NCBI GenBank assembly: GCA_027579435.1
Contig: JANBPK010000984.1
Coordinates: 1-40,301, forward strand
From: Candolleomyces eurysporus
Lineage: Eukaryota > Basidiomycota > Agaricomycetes > Agaricales > Psathyrellaceae
DNA: 40,301 nt
Reading direction: 5' to 3'
Shown here: positions 10,299 through 21,640 of the stretch, in pieces
How the letters are laid out: every line of letters begins with the position of its first letter
Numbering within the stretch: position 1 is the first letter of the stretch
Made by a program: the position numbers and the translations under genes
The notes under the pieces: model-generated
Database searches by the model: none
Told to the model about the DNA's origin: nothing
What the model saw: only the letters and a program-made list of their open reading frames with translations

Positions 10299-13096
10299 TC
10301 ATCGCGACAAAGGAAATATTGTGGCTCTTTGAAAGCGACGTAGCGTCCCTAGAACGGGTAAAATAATCAGCACACCGTGACGTTAGGTTGTATTGTTGGA
10401 TCAATTACTCACATATCTTTACGGTGTGGTCCCCGCTAGCGGTTGCCAACTTATCCCCCGATGGACTGAAGTCGACAGAAATAATGGTGTTCTCGTGTGC
10501 CTCTGAGTGGACATACACTGTTTTCCTCTCTGTTACCACTGATGGCGCGGCTGGCAGCGTCGACTCCTCCTGAGCAACGTTGGATGATGCTGGATCCCCC
10601 AAGTCCCAAATCCTGAGTGAAAGATCCCGTCCCCCACTGGCGATCAAGCATCCATCATGACTTACTGCTGCACTCAAGATGTAATCTTGGTGCCCCACAA
10701 ACTCTTTAACGCAGCGAGGCTGCGTGTCCCGACTAACGGTTCCTCCAGGAACGGTGGGAAGACGACTCGGACGAGGCAGATTGGATCTTGGTTCCTGAGG
10801 CGAATTCCCCGATCGCTTCATGTCCCACACTTTGACGGTCTTGTCCAGACTCGCACTGACTAAGAACTGCCCATCCCTTGAGAACGACACGCTATACACA
10901 CTGTTCTCGTGTCCCTCGACGCAACCGACTCGGACCGGTGGTTGTCGTTTCCCAGACGATGAAGACGCTCGGCCCAGATCCCATAGGTAAATGTTGCTGT
11001 CGAGACACCCAGCAGCGACGTACTGCCCATCGGGGGAGATCGCAATCGAAGTAATCGCTTTGGATTGACCGCGGTCTTGCTCATGGTGTCTGGAGGTGTT
11101 GCTTACGCTGGCCGCATCCATCTCCTTGGTATCGTCGTCGGCATCACTTCCAACGACCGCAAGCACTATGGGTTCCGATTTGCCCTTCTTTCTGTTGAAT
11201 GAAAACAGGCTTCTTTTAGGTCGTAGCACTGCATTAACATCCCACACGCGAGCGGTTCCATCACTGCTTCCGCTGACCAGGAGGCGCCCATCCTGGGAGA
11301 ATTTGACAGAGTTTATCTCTTGCTGATGGCCGTTGAGTATGTATCTGGTATCTTCCTTCGCAATATCCCAAATCTGGGCGGCCATTGAAAAAGTGTCAGT
11401 CAAGGACCAAGGAGCGAATGTGTGCTCTGTTTACATACCATGACAACTCTATCCTCTCCCCCGGTTGCTAGCCACTTTCCACAAGGGCTGAAGCAGACGC
11501 TTCTAATGTGGACATCACCTTGCTGAGAGGTGTGCAGGGAGTGCACCCTGAGTCCAGTGCGCGTGTCGTAGATGTAGGCACTGCGATTAGTGCCTGTCGC
11601 CAATACTTTGCCATCTGGACTGAAATTGACACAACACACAACACTAGGGGCCGCCGTTAGCTGAACCTTTAAATGAACACTTTGAAAACGAACCTTTCTT
11701 TCGTGACAGAGCTTATGGACAACCCTAGTATCTCCTCCCCTGTGAGAGTATCTTACATTATTCATCCTAGAGGCAGTTTGATACGACACACTAAAATGGT
11801 TAGCCAACGCAAAGGTCGGCGGACTGGGGGGCGCCGGAGAAGGACTGGATGCCATCTCGATATCGGAATTAGACCCCATCTCGATATCAGAGTCCGGCGA
11901 TCCTTCCAGGCTGAGTGGAGATTCTTCGTCCATGTGGAATGGGCTTGAATATGGAGCATCGTCTAGGTCCATGCCAGACAAAGCATCCTGCATCAAACGT
12001 TAGGTAAAAATTCCTTGAGAGTAAGGATACAGAGCCCTCTTACCGGTGGCTCCGTGGGTGGAGGAGCCTTGTGGTCTGTCGGAGACGCAAGGGGAGAGCT
12101 TATGTTCGAGCCAGACGCAATTTCAGGAGACCAACGTCTTCGTATTCGCGGCATCGACGTATCAGGCCCTAGCCCCGGGACACTCTAAAAAGTGCAGAGT
12201 AATGATCATAACGATCCTTTGAGAATCCGAGGTGCTTACCGGTACTGTGAGCTGGTTCAAATCACAAAGGGGGTAATCGTCGTAGTACGAATGATGAACG
12301 GGTGCCGGTCCCTGTCCAATGCAGCCATCGTCGTAATTTATATCTGACGCTGATGGTGCTGGTGGGACGGTTGAAGTCGACAAACTCTGGACAGAAACAC
12401 CATGGTAAGATGGTTGACAGGGATTAACAGCTGTCGTTCTGTTGGAGGTCTCATTTCCCTGGCTCGGCTGAGGAAATGGTGAAACAAGCCGAGACAGAAA
12501 GTTTTGGCCATACGTATGATTGACATTCACTGCTGTCGCACTCCTAGCAATGCTATTCTCCTGGCGAAAACCTGTCGCCGGTGATCGTTGAGAAGCGTGA
12601 GATGGAAGATGGAAAGGAGGAGGAAGGTTGCTTGATGGCGAAACATTGTGCGAAGGATGTGGGGAAGGAAGTAGGTGATAAAAGTTATAGATATTGGTCA
12701 CATGTGTGACCGTGTTCGTCAAATCGCGCCCTGAGGTGATTGATTGATATTTCTTTATCTCGAAATTCGAAGCACCGGTAAAGGAAGAAATCGATTGCTG
12801 GTTGTCTGTAATTCAGGCCAGTCGAATATCAATACCCCTCGGTCGCTATCATCTGATAGGAACCCCAATGCAAAGGACTTACCACCTCGGCGCTTATGCT
12901 TCCTGCTAGGAGTTTCGTCCATCTCTCTCTGTATACGCGTTGGGAAAAGAGCTATCTGGCGACTAAACGCCGAGACTTGGTTTAATTGGTCGATGGAAAG
13001 GCAGCTGTTTGGAAATGAGGGAAAGGCTGCTGGTGGCTGATCGGGAGAGAGGATGAATCGCTGAGGCGAGGGTGAGGCGGTACAATAACGGAGCAT
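10299..13096 (-). CDS. TUP1-like WD40-repeat protein lacking the Tup_N domain
   Basis: Six exons: 13096–12883, 12730–12240, 12184–12044, 11987–11439, 11373–10413 and 10348–10299. They sum to 801 residues in frame. The C-terminal half holds exactly seven WD40 blades. The first two match the Tup1 signature closely: SVVCCVNFSPDGKVLATG, then HIRSVCFSPCGKWLATGGED. The others end in RVWD, YLWD, KVWD, RIWD and a final KIWT created by the last splice. Tup1 is the WD40 subunit of the Tup1–Cyc8 transcriptional co-repressor. Here the N-terminal 400 residues are Ser/Pro/Asn-rich and disordered, and I see no Tup_N coiled coil, which in Tup1 mediates tetramerisation and Cyc8 binding. It may therefore be a divergent paralog rather than the main Tup1. 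ATG 13096 is the first in-frame ATG after a stop at about 13187. The first intron (152 nt) is long for this window, so the 5' end is less certain. Confidence 0.82.
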
Positions 13097-13950
13097 GAGG
13101 CCTGAGCCTGAAGAAGAAGGGAACTCCCACACTCGATTGAGCCAACTCAGCCTTTCGCGGGCCGAGTACGTTTCAATGAATATAAGCGCCTATCCACGGC
13201 TGAGTGGATTCGAGCCTCTCTGCCGTGACGTACTACATGCTACAGGCTTGAACATGAATGTGAGTAACGGCCTGAATCTGTAAAATAATTGACGCACAGT
13301 GTGGATATTTGAAAAGAGTGTATGCAGTGACTGCTAGAGCCGAGCCCTCCACCGAGCCATTGGGATGTCTATAAGCTTGAGACTTCATCCCATGTAGACA
13401 TGAGAGAGAGTTTTAAGCGACATGCCACCCGCACGAAGACCTTGGTTTGATGAACTTAACGAGAGGTCGAACGTAGACGAACGAAATTCGACCATTTCAC
13501 ACTTAATCGCCGCCTCCCGGTAGCATCAGTGACCGAAGACCCAAGCCTCGTGTGGCTGAATGCCTTGAACGAGACCCATGGCCTGTGAATCGGCGAGTAC
13601 ATTGACCAATAGGGGTCCACAGACGTGCTTCATCTCCCCATTCTCGTGACATCTATCCGTACTCGACTTCTTCCTCCATTCCGACTTCCATTTCTCGAAG
13701 CTCACCGTAGCACCCCCGATTTCAGATGTCCTGGAGGCTGGTATGCATGTCCTTGGTACGGACGAGGGGAGATTCCAAAGTATGTTCTACGTCTCGTCCG
13801 TCGTTCAACAGCGTCTGAACGGGGCCAGCAACGGTCCTTGGAGTAGATAGTATTGGTCTAATTTGAACACAATCTCCGTGAAACAGAATTTGGACGCTGC
13901 ATGGGTTGACTCCCAGGATTCGCATTGCACAACAGGGCATAAAGAGAGGT
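13097..13950. other. Intergenic, no gene seen
   Basis: The right end carries the 3' flank of the DUF4246 gene and the left end the promoter side of the WD40 gene; CTTATATT lies about 80 bp before the WD40 ATG. The short open frames inside have no recognisable domain. Confidence 0.4.
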
Positions 13951-16033
13951 TTAATGTTCACACAACGAGAATGTACGCTCCTCAAGCATCTTCGCGTTCG
14001 CCAAGACGAATGTCTTCCTCTCTTCCATCAATTCCGATCTCAACTTCTTCGCCTCCTCGAAGGATATCGGAAAGTCTTGAACTTGATCGAAGACTTGATC
14101 CTGCACCTCAACCGGGAGACTCTCCAAGAGACTACGGGAATGAGGTGATATTTGAACCGATTGAGCGATGTTGGCTTCCTTCCACCATTCCAGTTGCTGG
14201 CATGGAACGCTCGCGGTGCTGATGACACGCACGTTCGGATCGACCAGGAACAGTGCGACGATCTTCCTGTGGCCTGGCTTGGTTCGATCCGCGAGTTCGA
14301 ATGGCTGTACTTGGTGTTGAAGAATGTTCGGGAAGGCAATGAGACGATCCTCAAGAGTTTTAATGGCTCCCACCACCTGAACCTTCGCTTCGTCCTGCGC
14401 ACACCCGAAGATTGTTTCGAGCCAGGCATGGTCGTCTTGCTCATAGTTTATACATGCCTCAGCCTCGTCGTCAGAGATGATTTGGCGGAATGCCAAAGAA
14501 GACTCTGTGATGTTGGAGCACGAGTGGTAGTAAATTGCGGTCGCACATATATGTTCGTTCTGGGATGTCTTAGCGTGAACTTGAGAAAGACCGGGCAGAC
14601 GGATTATGGACGTACAAGCTTTCCTTCAACGTGCCACGTCCCGCCTTCGTACTTTGGCTTCTCGGGAGTGAGCTCAATATTCGCAAGCTTCACAATGATC
14701 TGCAACGGTCTTCCACCATTGCGATAAACGTCCCTTAAGCTGAGGGTGTCCGAGCTGGCCAATTTTAATCTCTCGGAATCGAAAGGAAGAGTGGGTTCTG
14801 GAACGACCAAGGTCCGGTTGTCCTCCCACCAGCGAATCTTCCGCCAATAGTAAGGATTATCTTCTTCCCCTGGGAGCCGTGAAGGAAAATCGGACTCGGG
14901 AATTGATTGGAAGTCGGGTGTGTATTCGACGTTGGGATAAGGGATCCGCTCGAAGGATGGCGCACGACTGTATCGATTCTCCAGGTTGATCCCTGCAATC
15001 GATATTTCCCAGAGCGGTATCGCGGCCTCGATGACGTGCTCAATTGAGTGGTAGAGATCCTTGTGTTTCTCTGGATGAAGATTATTGATATACGAGAGAA
15101 TTCTGCCCACGCGAGGTGAGTTTCCTGACGTTTTTGAAGAGGCGACTACTCACTTGGGGCGATCTCCAGAGATATCCACCTCGCACGGGAGCCACTGGAA
15201 CTTCGTGCTGTAAGGGTCGTAAGTGTTGCGTGGCATGTAATCATAGTACACTCTGGTGTCCTTCGGCTTGGTACGAATGGGAGTTGGGATCTCCGCACCC
15301 TCTCCGCATCTAGAAATACAGTCCTTCAATGTCGTAACTTGACTACCAACGGGCAGAACCTTCGTTTTTCCATAGACGAGTGGATATAGGCTGGGGTGGA
15401 CGAGATCGAGAACCTTGCCGTCCGATCCGGGATGCCAGTCCTTCTGAGCCTCAGGGACGCTCTCCAAAGGCTTGATGGCACTTTGAAGAGCCAGCTTGAC
15501 ACGCTCAGGGACGGCGTAGTCAGATTTGACGACCTTGCCATTGAAGACGACGATTGCGCCACGCTCGGATCCGTTGGGCTCGAACCTTTCGGCCCGGTAT
15601 CTGAGTTCCTGGATGCAATATTCAAACATCTTATCTGTAAAGTCTTCCCCACTGGACTTGACCTCGGCTCTCCATTTCACGACGAGACTGCTGTCGAAAA
15701 CCTAGGACACTTCAATTTAGACCGGCAAATGAGGAGACAATGATGGTTCCTACCTTTTCGTGCCACTCTTGTTTATCTGTGATGAGATTGATAAATCTCA
15801 ACATCGCAAACTCTCGTAGAGTGACTAGTCCCAGGCTAAAGTGAGGCGATTGACACCAAGTCCTCTACTTTTTCCACAACGCCAATCTGTACGCACCTGC
15901 ATAGTTGTTCTTTATCCAGTGCGTTGTCAATCGGCCCGCGGACATACAACGGGTCGTCGTGCGTAGGAACATATTCCAAGGGTTGTCCCAACCCCGGAGC
16001 CGCATGAACGCGAGAGAAGTCTACATCTGCCAT
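13951..16033 (-). CDS. DUF4246 family protein
   Basis: Five exons: 16033–15897, 15835–15754, 15701–15154, 15102–14616 and 14559–13951, summing to 620 residues in frame. Family hallmarks are visible in order: TLREFAMLRFINLITDK and WHEKVF near the start, ELRYRAE, KILSYINNLHPEKHKDLY mid-protein, and then GGTWHVEGKLNEHICATAIY running across the last splice into NITESSLAFRQ. DUF4246 proteins are fungal, of about this length, and have no established biochemical role. The conserved His-rich core and a fold reminiscent of 2-oxoglutarate/Fe(II) oxygenases are sometimes suspected, but that is inference. The gene has its own TATA box and looks intact, with normal codon use and phased introns of 51–61 nt. 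No functional link to its neighbours is evident. Confidence 0.88.
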
Positions 16034-16103
16034 GTCGCTCGATCGGAATGGGGGCGAAACTAGTCGGGTTCTTCACAGGTTCCTAGAATCAGTTGATGAA
16101 TCG

Positions 16104-16111
16104 TTTATATA
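16104..16111 (-). promoter_or_regulatory. TATA box of the DUF4246 gene
   Basis: TATATAAA on the minus strand lies 70 bp before the ATG at 16033, the same distance class as the other TATA boxes in this window. Confidence 0.5.
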
Positions 16112-16119
16112 CCGTGCCA

Positions 16120-16537
16120 CTTGAGTCACGATGTACGGCTACGGGAACGCCAACGCCGACGGCACAGTCCTGGAATCAGTGAGTATGGGAGAGTCCTGAG
16201 TCAGATCCCCAGGCAAGTGTCAACCTCGAGGATAGGCTTACATAGTCAGGTGTTGATTGGCGAGCGGAATTTGGTAGATGAGCGGAATTGATTTGTTTGT
16301 ACGCCAAGCCGCTGTTTGGACTCCTTTCTTTGTTCGGATCCAGCTGCCGATATGCTTTCCCAGTGTCTACCAATTTATATGGCTCGAGAGCATCAAAGGA
16401 GAGGCCTGGAATACACGTTCTCGCTTCTATATCTGTTTTACCTTTCAACTCCAGAGTCAGAAGCCACGGTTTATTTGTTCAATCATGATCTTGTAGGGAA
16501 CTCTTCGAATGTAAGTACACGTAGGAGAGTATACCTC
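16120..16537. other. Short region without an assignable gene
   Basis: Small overlapping open frames on both strands show no recognised domain. This lies between the DUF4246 promoter and the UBP14-like fragment. Confidence 0.35.
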
Positions 16538-16990
16538 ATGCCTCCGCATTCGGAAGGACTGGCACGATTGCAGGCACCTAGAATCTCGCAGGCGGTGGAC
16601 AGAGAAGAATATATGCGGGTGTTTTGATACTCACGTATGTCCTTTTCTTCCCATTGCTGCACCGATATCGTGTGCATCAGGACTCGCCTGCAGGCACCGA
16701 CGTCTGCCTGNGCTGCTTCAACGGCGAGTGCCTCTCAACGGANCGACATCACGCCCAGACCCACGTCAGGAGATCAGGCCATGGGTCGACCAACGTCAAG
16801 CGGGTGTGTGTTAGTCATCACCAACTCACTGATTCGTTCTCATTGACAGTGCAGACCGAGGATGAAGAACTCCCGGCAAAGACGACGAAGTTTGCCATTG
16901 TGGGAGAAGGAAAAGCAGACAAGAATGATACGACCACCACCGTTAAGTGCTGGGAATGCGATCCAATGAAAGGGTCAGAGTTCTTCAGGT
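16538..16990 (+). pseudogene. Truncated 5' fragment of a UBP14/USP5-type deubiquitinase gene
   Basis: UBP14 (isopeptidase T) disassembles free ubiquitin chains and begins with a zinc-finger UBP variant. Here the frame from ATG 16538 reads LQAPRISQAVDREE. After an intron (16635–16680) it continues HQDSPAGTDVCL, CFNGECLST, RHHAQTHVRRSGHG and NVKR. A second intron follows, then ELPAKTTKFAIV and TTTVKCWECDP. These match the conserved N-terminal region of UBP14 in order. Similarity stops abruptly near 16985, where antisense SSZ1 pseudogene sequence begins, so the catalytic USP domains are absent. A one-base insertion near 16618–16622 and the replacement of EECTQCFD by EEYMRVF destroy the first Cys pair. 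The first Cys of the CPH motif is also gone (MPPHSEG). It is a dead gene fragment brought in by rearrangement. Confidence 0.75.
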
Positions 16991-18292
16991 GGCTGCGGAG
17001 GCGCGTCGGTCGTCCCCTCCTTCTTCTCTCTGGTACAAAAACCCCACCGAACTCCGCATGCTCCTCGCTCCGACACGGACCTCCCACATACACAATCTCG
17101 TTGACCTCGTGCGAGTCCAATCCGGCGCAGAAGGAGGCGATGTGGTCCGCGATAGAGACATAGACGGGGAGCGCAACCATGTATAATCGCTTTCGGTCGA
17201 TGGAGCCTGTGTACTCAATCCCGTCTTTGAGACTTGACGCTGCAGGTGGCGGCTCCCGGACTGGTGCTGATCATCTGCTTGGTGCTTTTGATCGTCAGTC
17301 GCAATCGAGCCTCGGCACGTTGATCTTGAACGGAGCCTGCAGATGTGAGCGCAACCGTCAAAAGAACTCGTGGCCTTTTGGTGAAATAGCAGCAAAGTGC
17401 TTGATAAGCTTATTGTCGATCTGGTTCGCTTCGACGTCGAGGTGATACGACGGAGAGAGAACTCAGCTGAGATCCTAACGGATAGAGAGGAGGGAGAGGG
17501 ATATGGAAGGAGACCCGACGCTGAAGATGAGCTGGGTACGATCTGGGAGCAAGGGAGAAGCATCGTACCTAACCCAAGAGGCAGAGGTGGGATCGGAGGC
17601 AGCAGCCGCAGCTTCCTCCAGAACCTAGATTGCAGGAATACCGGCGTGGTTCGCAGGGGTTTAAAGTCTTTGGCAGAGGTCAGCAAGGAGCTAAGGAAGA
17701 TGGAGCCACCCCGGAGAGAGTGAGGATGCGAGTGGTACACGTGGGCTCCGAGCGAGGTGTGTTTGCTGGGGGAGAATTCACCTTCAAGGTAGGATTGGAT
17801 GGGGCGGGGAGAGGAGAAGGAGCGGGTCGGAGGATTTCGACCTCGTAAACGGTGGTGTCCGGGAAAGTGGGGCGTTGGATGACGGGGGACGCTAGCAGTA
17901 AGGGTTGTAGGCTGAGGATCTTGGGGAATCTCCGTCATATAAACGCCTAGAAAGACGAAGGGAGGGAAAAGGGCGCACTTTGTGCCCAAGAGATCGCAAT
18001 AGAATCTTTCGCCTTTTGAACGAGCCGTTCCTTGACTTGATATCCAATATACTTGATACAGTTGTTAGAGAACGGTTCCGGGGGGAGAGAACGTACCAAT
18101 TCTCCACTCGAGAATGAGATGGCGCTCTCCATCTTCGTTGGCGATGCACTCTGTTTGGCCTTCCTGTAAAGCTCATAAGCTCAGGATAGAATAGAGGCAC
18201 AGCTATCGACTGGGATGCATAGCTGTTGCAAAAGTTGATACCAACGACGCAAATGGGTTGAGCTCTATTGGCGTCGAAGTGCTCTAGGACAT
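16990..18292 (-). pseudogene. SSZ1 pseudogene (duplicate copy B)
   Basis: This is colinear with copy A of SSZ1 in reverse orientation. The start survives as ATG TCC TAG (18292–18284), so codon 3, CAG in copy A, is now a stop. VVGINFCNSYASQSIAV carries Gly-to-Cys and an insertion in the nucleotide-binding start. Exon 2 has lost bases after GAERQ-equivalent sequence, and exon 3 has a deletion in the NTIINFRDLLG region (AKDSIAISWAQ). Later parts are spread over several frames. The 3' part jumps from EIVYVGG straight to EEHAEFGGVFVP, deleting about 280 bp relative to copy A, and ends at the junction with the UBP14 fragment. The C-terminal third is missing. The 334-codon open frame at 16985–17989 is an off-frame reading of this relic. 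Confidence 0.85.
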
Positions 18293-19156
18293 TTCTATAA
18301 CGNCCCCCCTTGAGCATAAACAAAGGACCTGAGAGAAACCTAGAAATGCACCTGCCTCTAGCCAAAATCTATGGAGGTGGGAGAACGGAACGAAAAATAG
18401 GTATCGTATCACGACCTCGGGGCCTGTGGGAAATCACGATCAATTTCAACCATTTGAGGCGCGTTTACCCCTATTGCTGCAACGTCCGCCGCACCGGGAT
18501 GGTGCATGAAACGGCAGATTCAGGCAGGAGACCTGAGAATAAAAGCGCTACACATTTATGGAGGACGAGGAAATGGAGATAATCTGCATATAGGCGCACG
18601 GAGACTAAATTACACAAAAAACTCGCATGTTCGCGTCGCTTGGGCTCTCGACAAGGTGTACATGCCCAATTCTAAGGCTTTGATAACGGATCATAGGCAG
18701 AGGGATGACACAAACAAGGAGGGGGACAGCTGCTGGAGCTCGACGGTGACCATGAAGCCATCAATTGACAAACCGAAGATCGAGTGGCAGTACTGTATCG
18801 AAGTCGCCGTACTAGTTTGTGCACGGCTCTGTACTGGCAAGTTCTACTTGGGAAAATCACCAGTGCATACGATTAGTGCATCTTTTAATTCATATTTGAT
18901 CGATTAAGCATGAACACAGGCGTTTTCTAGGCAACATCTATATTAACTCAGCGCTTGTATAATGAGCCAAATAATAGTCTTGTAGGTACATAATTGAAAC
19001 AAAGAGTCTGGAGAACATGGTGATGGTAGAGACTACATGAGATCTGAGAGATTGATGTTAATACGGAAAGTATGAAGATGCAAGGAGCACATATCGGAGG
19101 AAATATCGGTGAACAAATATATCGGACGATAGGAAACAAAGAAATCAAGTTCGCAA
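18293..19156. other. Intergenic region homologous to the copy A spacer
   Basis: No gene. Segments match the reverse complement of the 6.4–7.1 kb region, supporting one continuous inverted duplication. An N next to a six-C run lies at 18303. Confidence 0.5.
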
Positions 19157-20877
19157 TCAAAGATAACGGTTCCGCTGCGTCAGCAAAAAAGCTTCCATGT
19201 CAACCCCTCTGCTACGAAGTGCTCCTTTGAAATCAACAGCTTGGAATTCATAGTAGCTGCAATCGACCTCCCGCAGGCGGGCGACCCCGTCGTGCAAAGA
19301 CCGATTGTTTATCTCCCGCTGTCGCGTATCAATGAAATTGATCAGCGCCTCCTCAGCAACTTCACCTCTGGGCGCAAAAAACCTGAACACTTCGATCCTT
19401 GGGCACAGGGGCAGTTGAGTGACAGTAGCACCTGTCCCATCGAATTGGGGCGAGAGGAGCTTGAAAATATCGCTATTGAGCTTTGCACCTTCGGCATTCC
19501 AGGCGTTTGAAACTCGTTCATTAGAGACGAGTCCCAGGGAAGTAACGTTCGGCAAATGTGCAAGGCAATCGTGAAGGCCGGTCTGTGTCAAAGATTTGTA
19601 GCAAAATGTGACATCTTCAAGGGTGGGCCCNAAAAAAATCGAGGAATTCGGAAAGCCCAATCTCTTGGTATTCGCGTGGCGTGCACCTGCCCCAGGTAGA
19701 CATGACCTCGAGCTTACGAAGAGATGGAAGGATGAGAAATCGGGCGAACCCTTTGGGAAGATGGGATATGTGCGGCGTGAACACTAACTCCTTGAGTCTC
19801 TGGAGTCGTACTGGTGCACGGCCTATCGGTATGGTGAAATCCATCTGGAAGTGGAGATGGCATGTGACGAGGTTTGGGCATGCCTCAAGCAATGCCAAAG
19901 CATGTGCCAGGTCTAGACGATNGGGGGGACTCTGGGGGATATCCACGAAAAGAAAAATGCTCTAAATTGGACCACACAATGGGCATGCGCGTAAGATCGT
20001 GAAACAGGACTTGATGACCTATTCTCAATGAGCGCAATGTTGGTGCGCTGAAGATATTCTTGCTCGACACCATGTGTTCGTTTAGTGGGTTTTCCTCTTG
20101 GTGTTGGGTTATGTCACAGTCGAGTTTGACAGTTGTGAGTACTGGGGTGGATTGGGGAGGGACGGTTAAAAGACGGGTAGTGGGGAAGTTGGGAAGCTGT
20201 GCCTGAGGGAAGCCGATAAATATGCACAAATCCTTCCACCGCGTTGATGAGGAACATATGACCCCTATAAGTTCGTTGAACTCGACACACTCCGTGACAA
20301 AGGCGCCAACTCCTACTGGGCTGTACGACAACATAGTACCCCCATCGGAGATCTTGACACTAAGATGATAGGGTTCGGAGCGTGAAATCCACAATCTTGT
20401 CAGTTGAAGGAGATTCACAACCTTCATCCTCCATGTTTCCTGCTCGCTCGATGATCGAGGATAGCAAGGAAGCATAATATGTAGATGACGCCAGAGTAGT
20501 TTCATGGCAACAACCACTTCACGCCAGCGCCGGCAAACGTGACTGATGTCCAGAAATATGGTTGGGTGACCCTCTGCCGCGATCAACAAATCACTGCCAT
20601 CAAGCACATCGAGCACTGAGAGAAAGATCGACGTCAGGACGTCAACATTGACTCGCTGGATGGGGGAAAGTAGATGCTTTCGTCTGTTCGCTTCTCTCTC
20701 TTGTATCTCTCGGCGCTCCTCCAATGCTTGTATCTCCTGCCCGAGCTCTTCCATCCTCCCTTCGGTTTTCTTCAAACCCTCCTTGCCTTTGGGAACCACG
20801 TCGCTTATGGCCAGTATTTCTTTGTCTGAAGGAGCATTTTGAACGTTGAAGTCCTCGGTGCCAGAGGGGAGATCCAT
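19157..20877 (-). CDS. F-box-like protein, duplicate copy B
   Basis: A single-exon paralog of the gene at 4688–6380, with 572 residues once the Ns at 19631 and 19922 (both beside homopolymers) are dropped. At both places the sequence without N matches copy A (ESPHR followed by Leu/Phe-Asp, and FGPTLEDVTFCYKSLTQTGL). It has the same layout: an acidic N-terminus, a coiled coil near residues 30–65, an F-box-like segment (PIQRVNVDVLTSIFLSVLD, ISHVCRRWREVV, LWRHLHI), then degenerate leucine-rich repeats ending GVDMEAFLLTQ. The two copies differ throughout but share long identical stretches, and the frame is intact. That fits continued selection, unlike the SSZ1 copy beside it. The presumed role is as a substrate adaptor of an SCF ubiquitin ligase, inferred from the family. 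Confidence 0.82.
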
Positions 20878-21026
20878 TGTTGCGTTAAGAAATCCGGGAC
20901 TGTGAGGGTGTGGTTCGCGTTAAACTTGAAGAATGTCTGCTGAGATCTTATCAATTCATCGATAAGCAAAGCTCACATGGACGCCGGTCATGTGGCACAC
21001 TTGCGGAATTTAGCCGCCAATCTCCA

Positions 21027-21391
21027 GAGGTTCGAGTATACGCGCCGATTCCCGGCTCCGGGGTTGTCATTTCAGAAAAGACATGTAGCCTAATACATTC
21101 AACTCGCTGAACGCCAGGCCGAATACATATAACAGTGAGTGAGGGATCATTGTCGAAAGTAGGGACAAACAGCTATCGTTCTGTCTGATGTGTCAGTTTC
21201 CCCGGGTAAAGTCTGTTGGTCGTGTCGGAGGGAACGGCAAGGCAAGCGTAGAATGTAAGGGAGGGTTGTGATCTTGCTCTATTCACAGTGGAGTCAAAGC
21301 TCTGGGAAGCCGCACAGTATGTGGAGTGTGATCTCCTGCGGGAAGCCCCAAGACAAGGAAATACTAGTAGGTCCATCCTCGAGGTGACCCA
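21027..21391. other. Region beyond the duplication boundary, no gene seen
   Basis: Similarity to copy A stops at about 21026 (4558 in copy A). No coding signal is recognised. Confidence 0.4.
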
Positions 21392-21640
21392 TCAAACTCG
21401 ACTCTCTGGCAAGTGGTAAACATCGTGTACGGCTTCAGTAACATCCGTTAGATTTAGAGTTATGAAGTTGTTGTGTTCGATTGAGTAGGTGTGGTACTCA
21501 AAAGCTGCTATTGAGGTGTCCTTACCGCCTGCGCGCTTCACCTCTTGCTGCAGAACTTTCGACCGTAGGTGGAGGAGCATTCGCGTGGAGAGGGTGGCAT
21601 GGATACATACTTCAGGTCTAACAGACATCCGTCGATTGTG
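21392..21640 (-). pseudogene. C-terminal relic of a DUF6533-type membrane protein gene
   Basis: The frame reads VRPEVCIHATLSTRMLLHLR followed by SKVLQQEVKRAGG. This corresponds to QPEANLHAVLATRMMLHLRS at the end of the intact family member at 22874–24583. The transmembrane exons that should precede it are not readable. A possible orphan first exon (MSEFQWIAYINSQDMELV) lies on the same strand near 22580–22530, but the middle is lost. No stop follows for about 49 codons, and a GGTAAG donor-like site after AGG may mark the old exon end. Confidence 0.5.

Noticed and set aside
10186..10412. WD40 gene ending at 10405 (…KICE) or at 10186
   Set aside because: Splicing GTGAGT at 10412 to TAG at 10349 restores a proper last blade ending KIWT, with stop TGA at 10299–10301. 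The 10186 end uses the wrong frame after the splice.
16618..16634. Intact UBP14 zinc finger
   Set aside because: The expected Cys-x2-Cys is replaced and an extra base breaks the frame, so the fragment is not functional.
16985..17989. 334-codon minus-strand open frame
   Set aside because: It overlaps the SSZ1 pseudogene in the wrong frame. The peptide is low-complexity Ser/Pro/Arg and shows SSZ1 wording only in shifted pieces.
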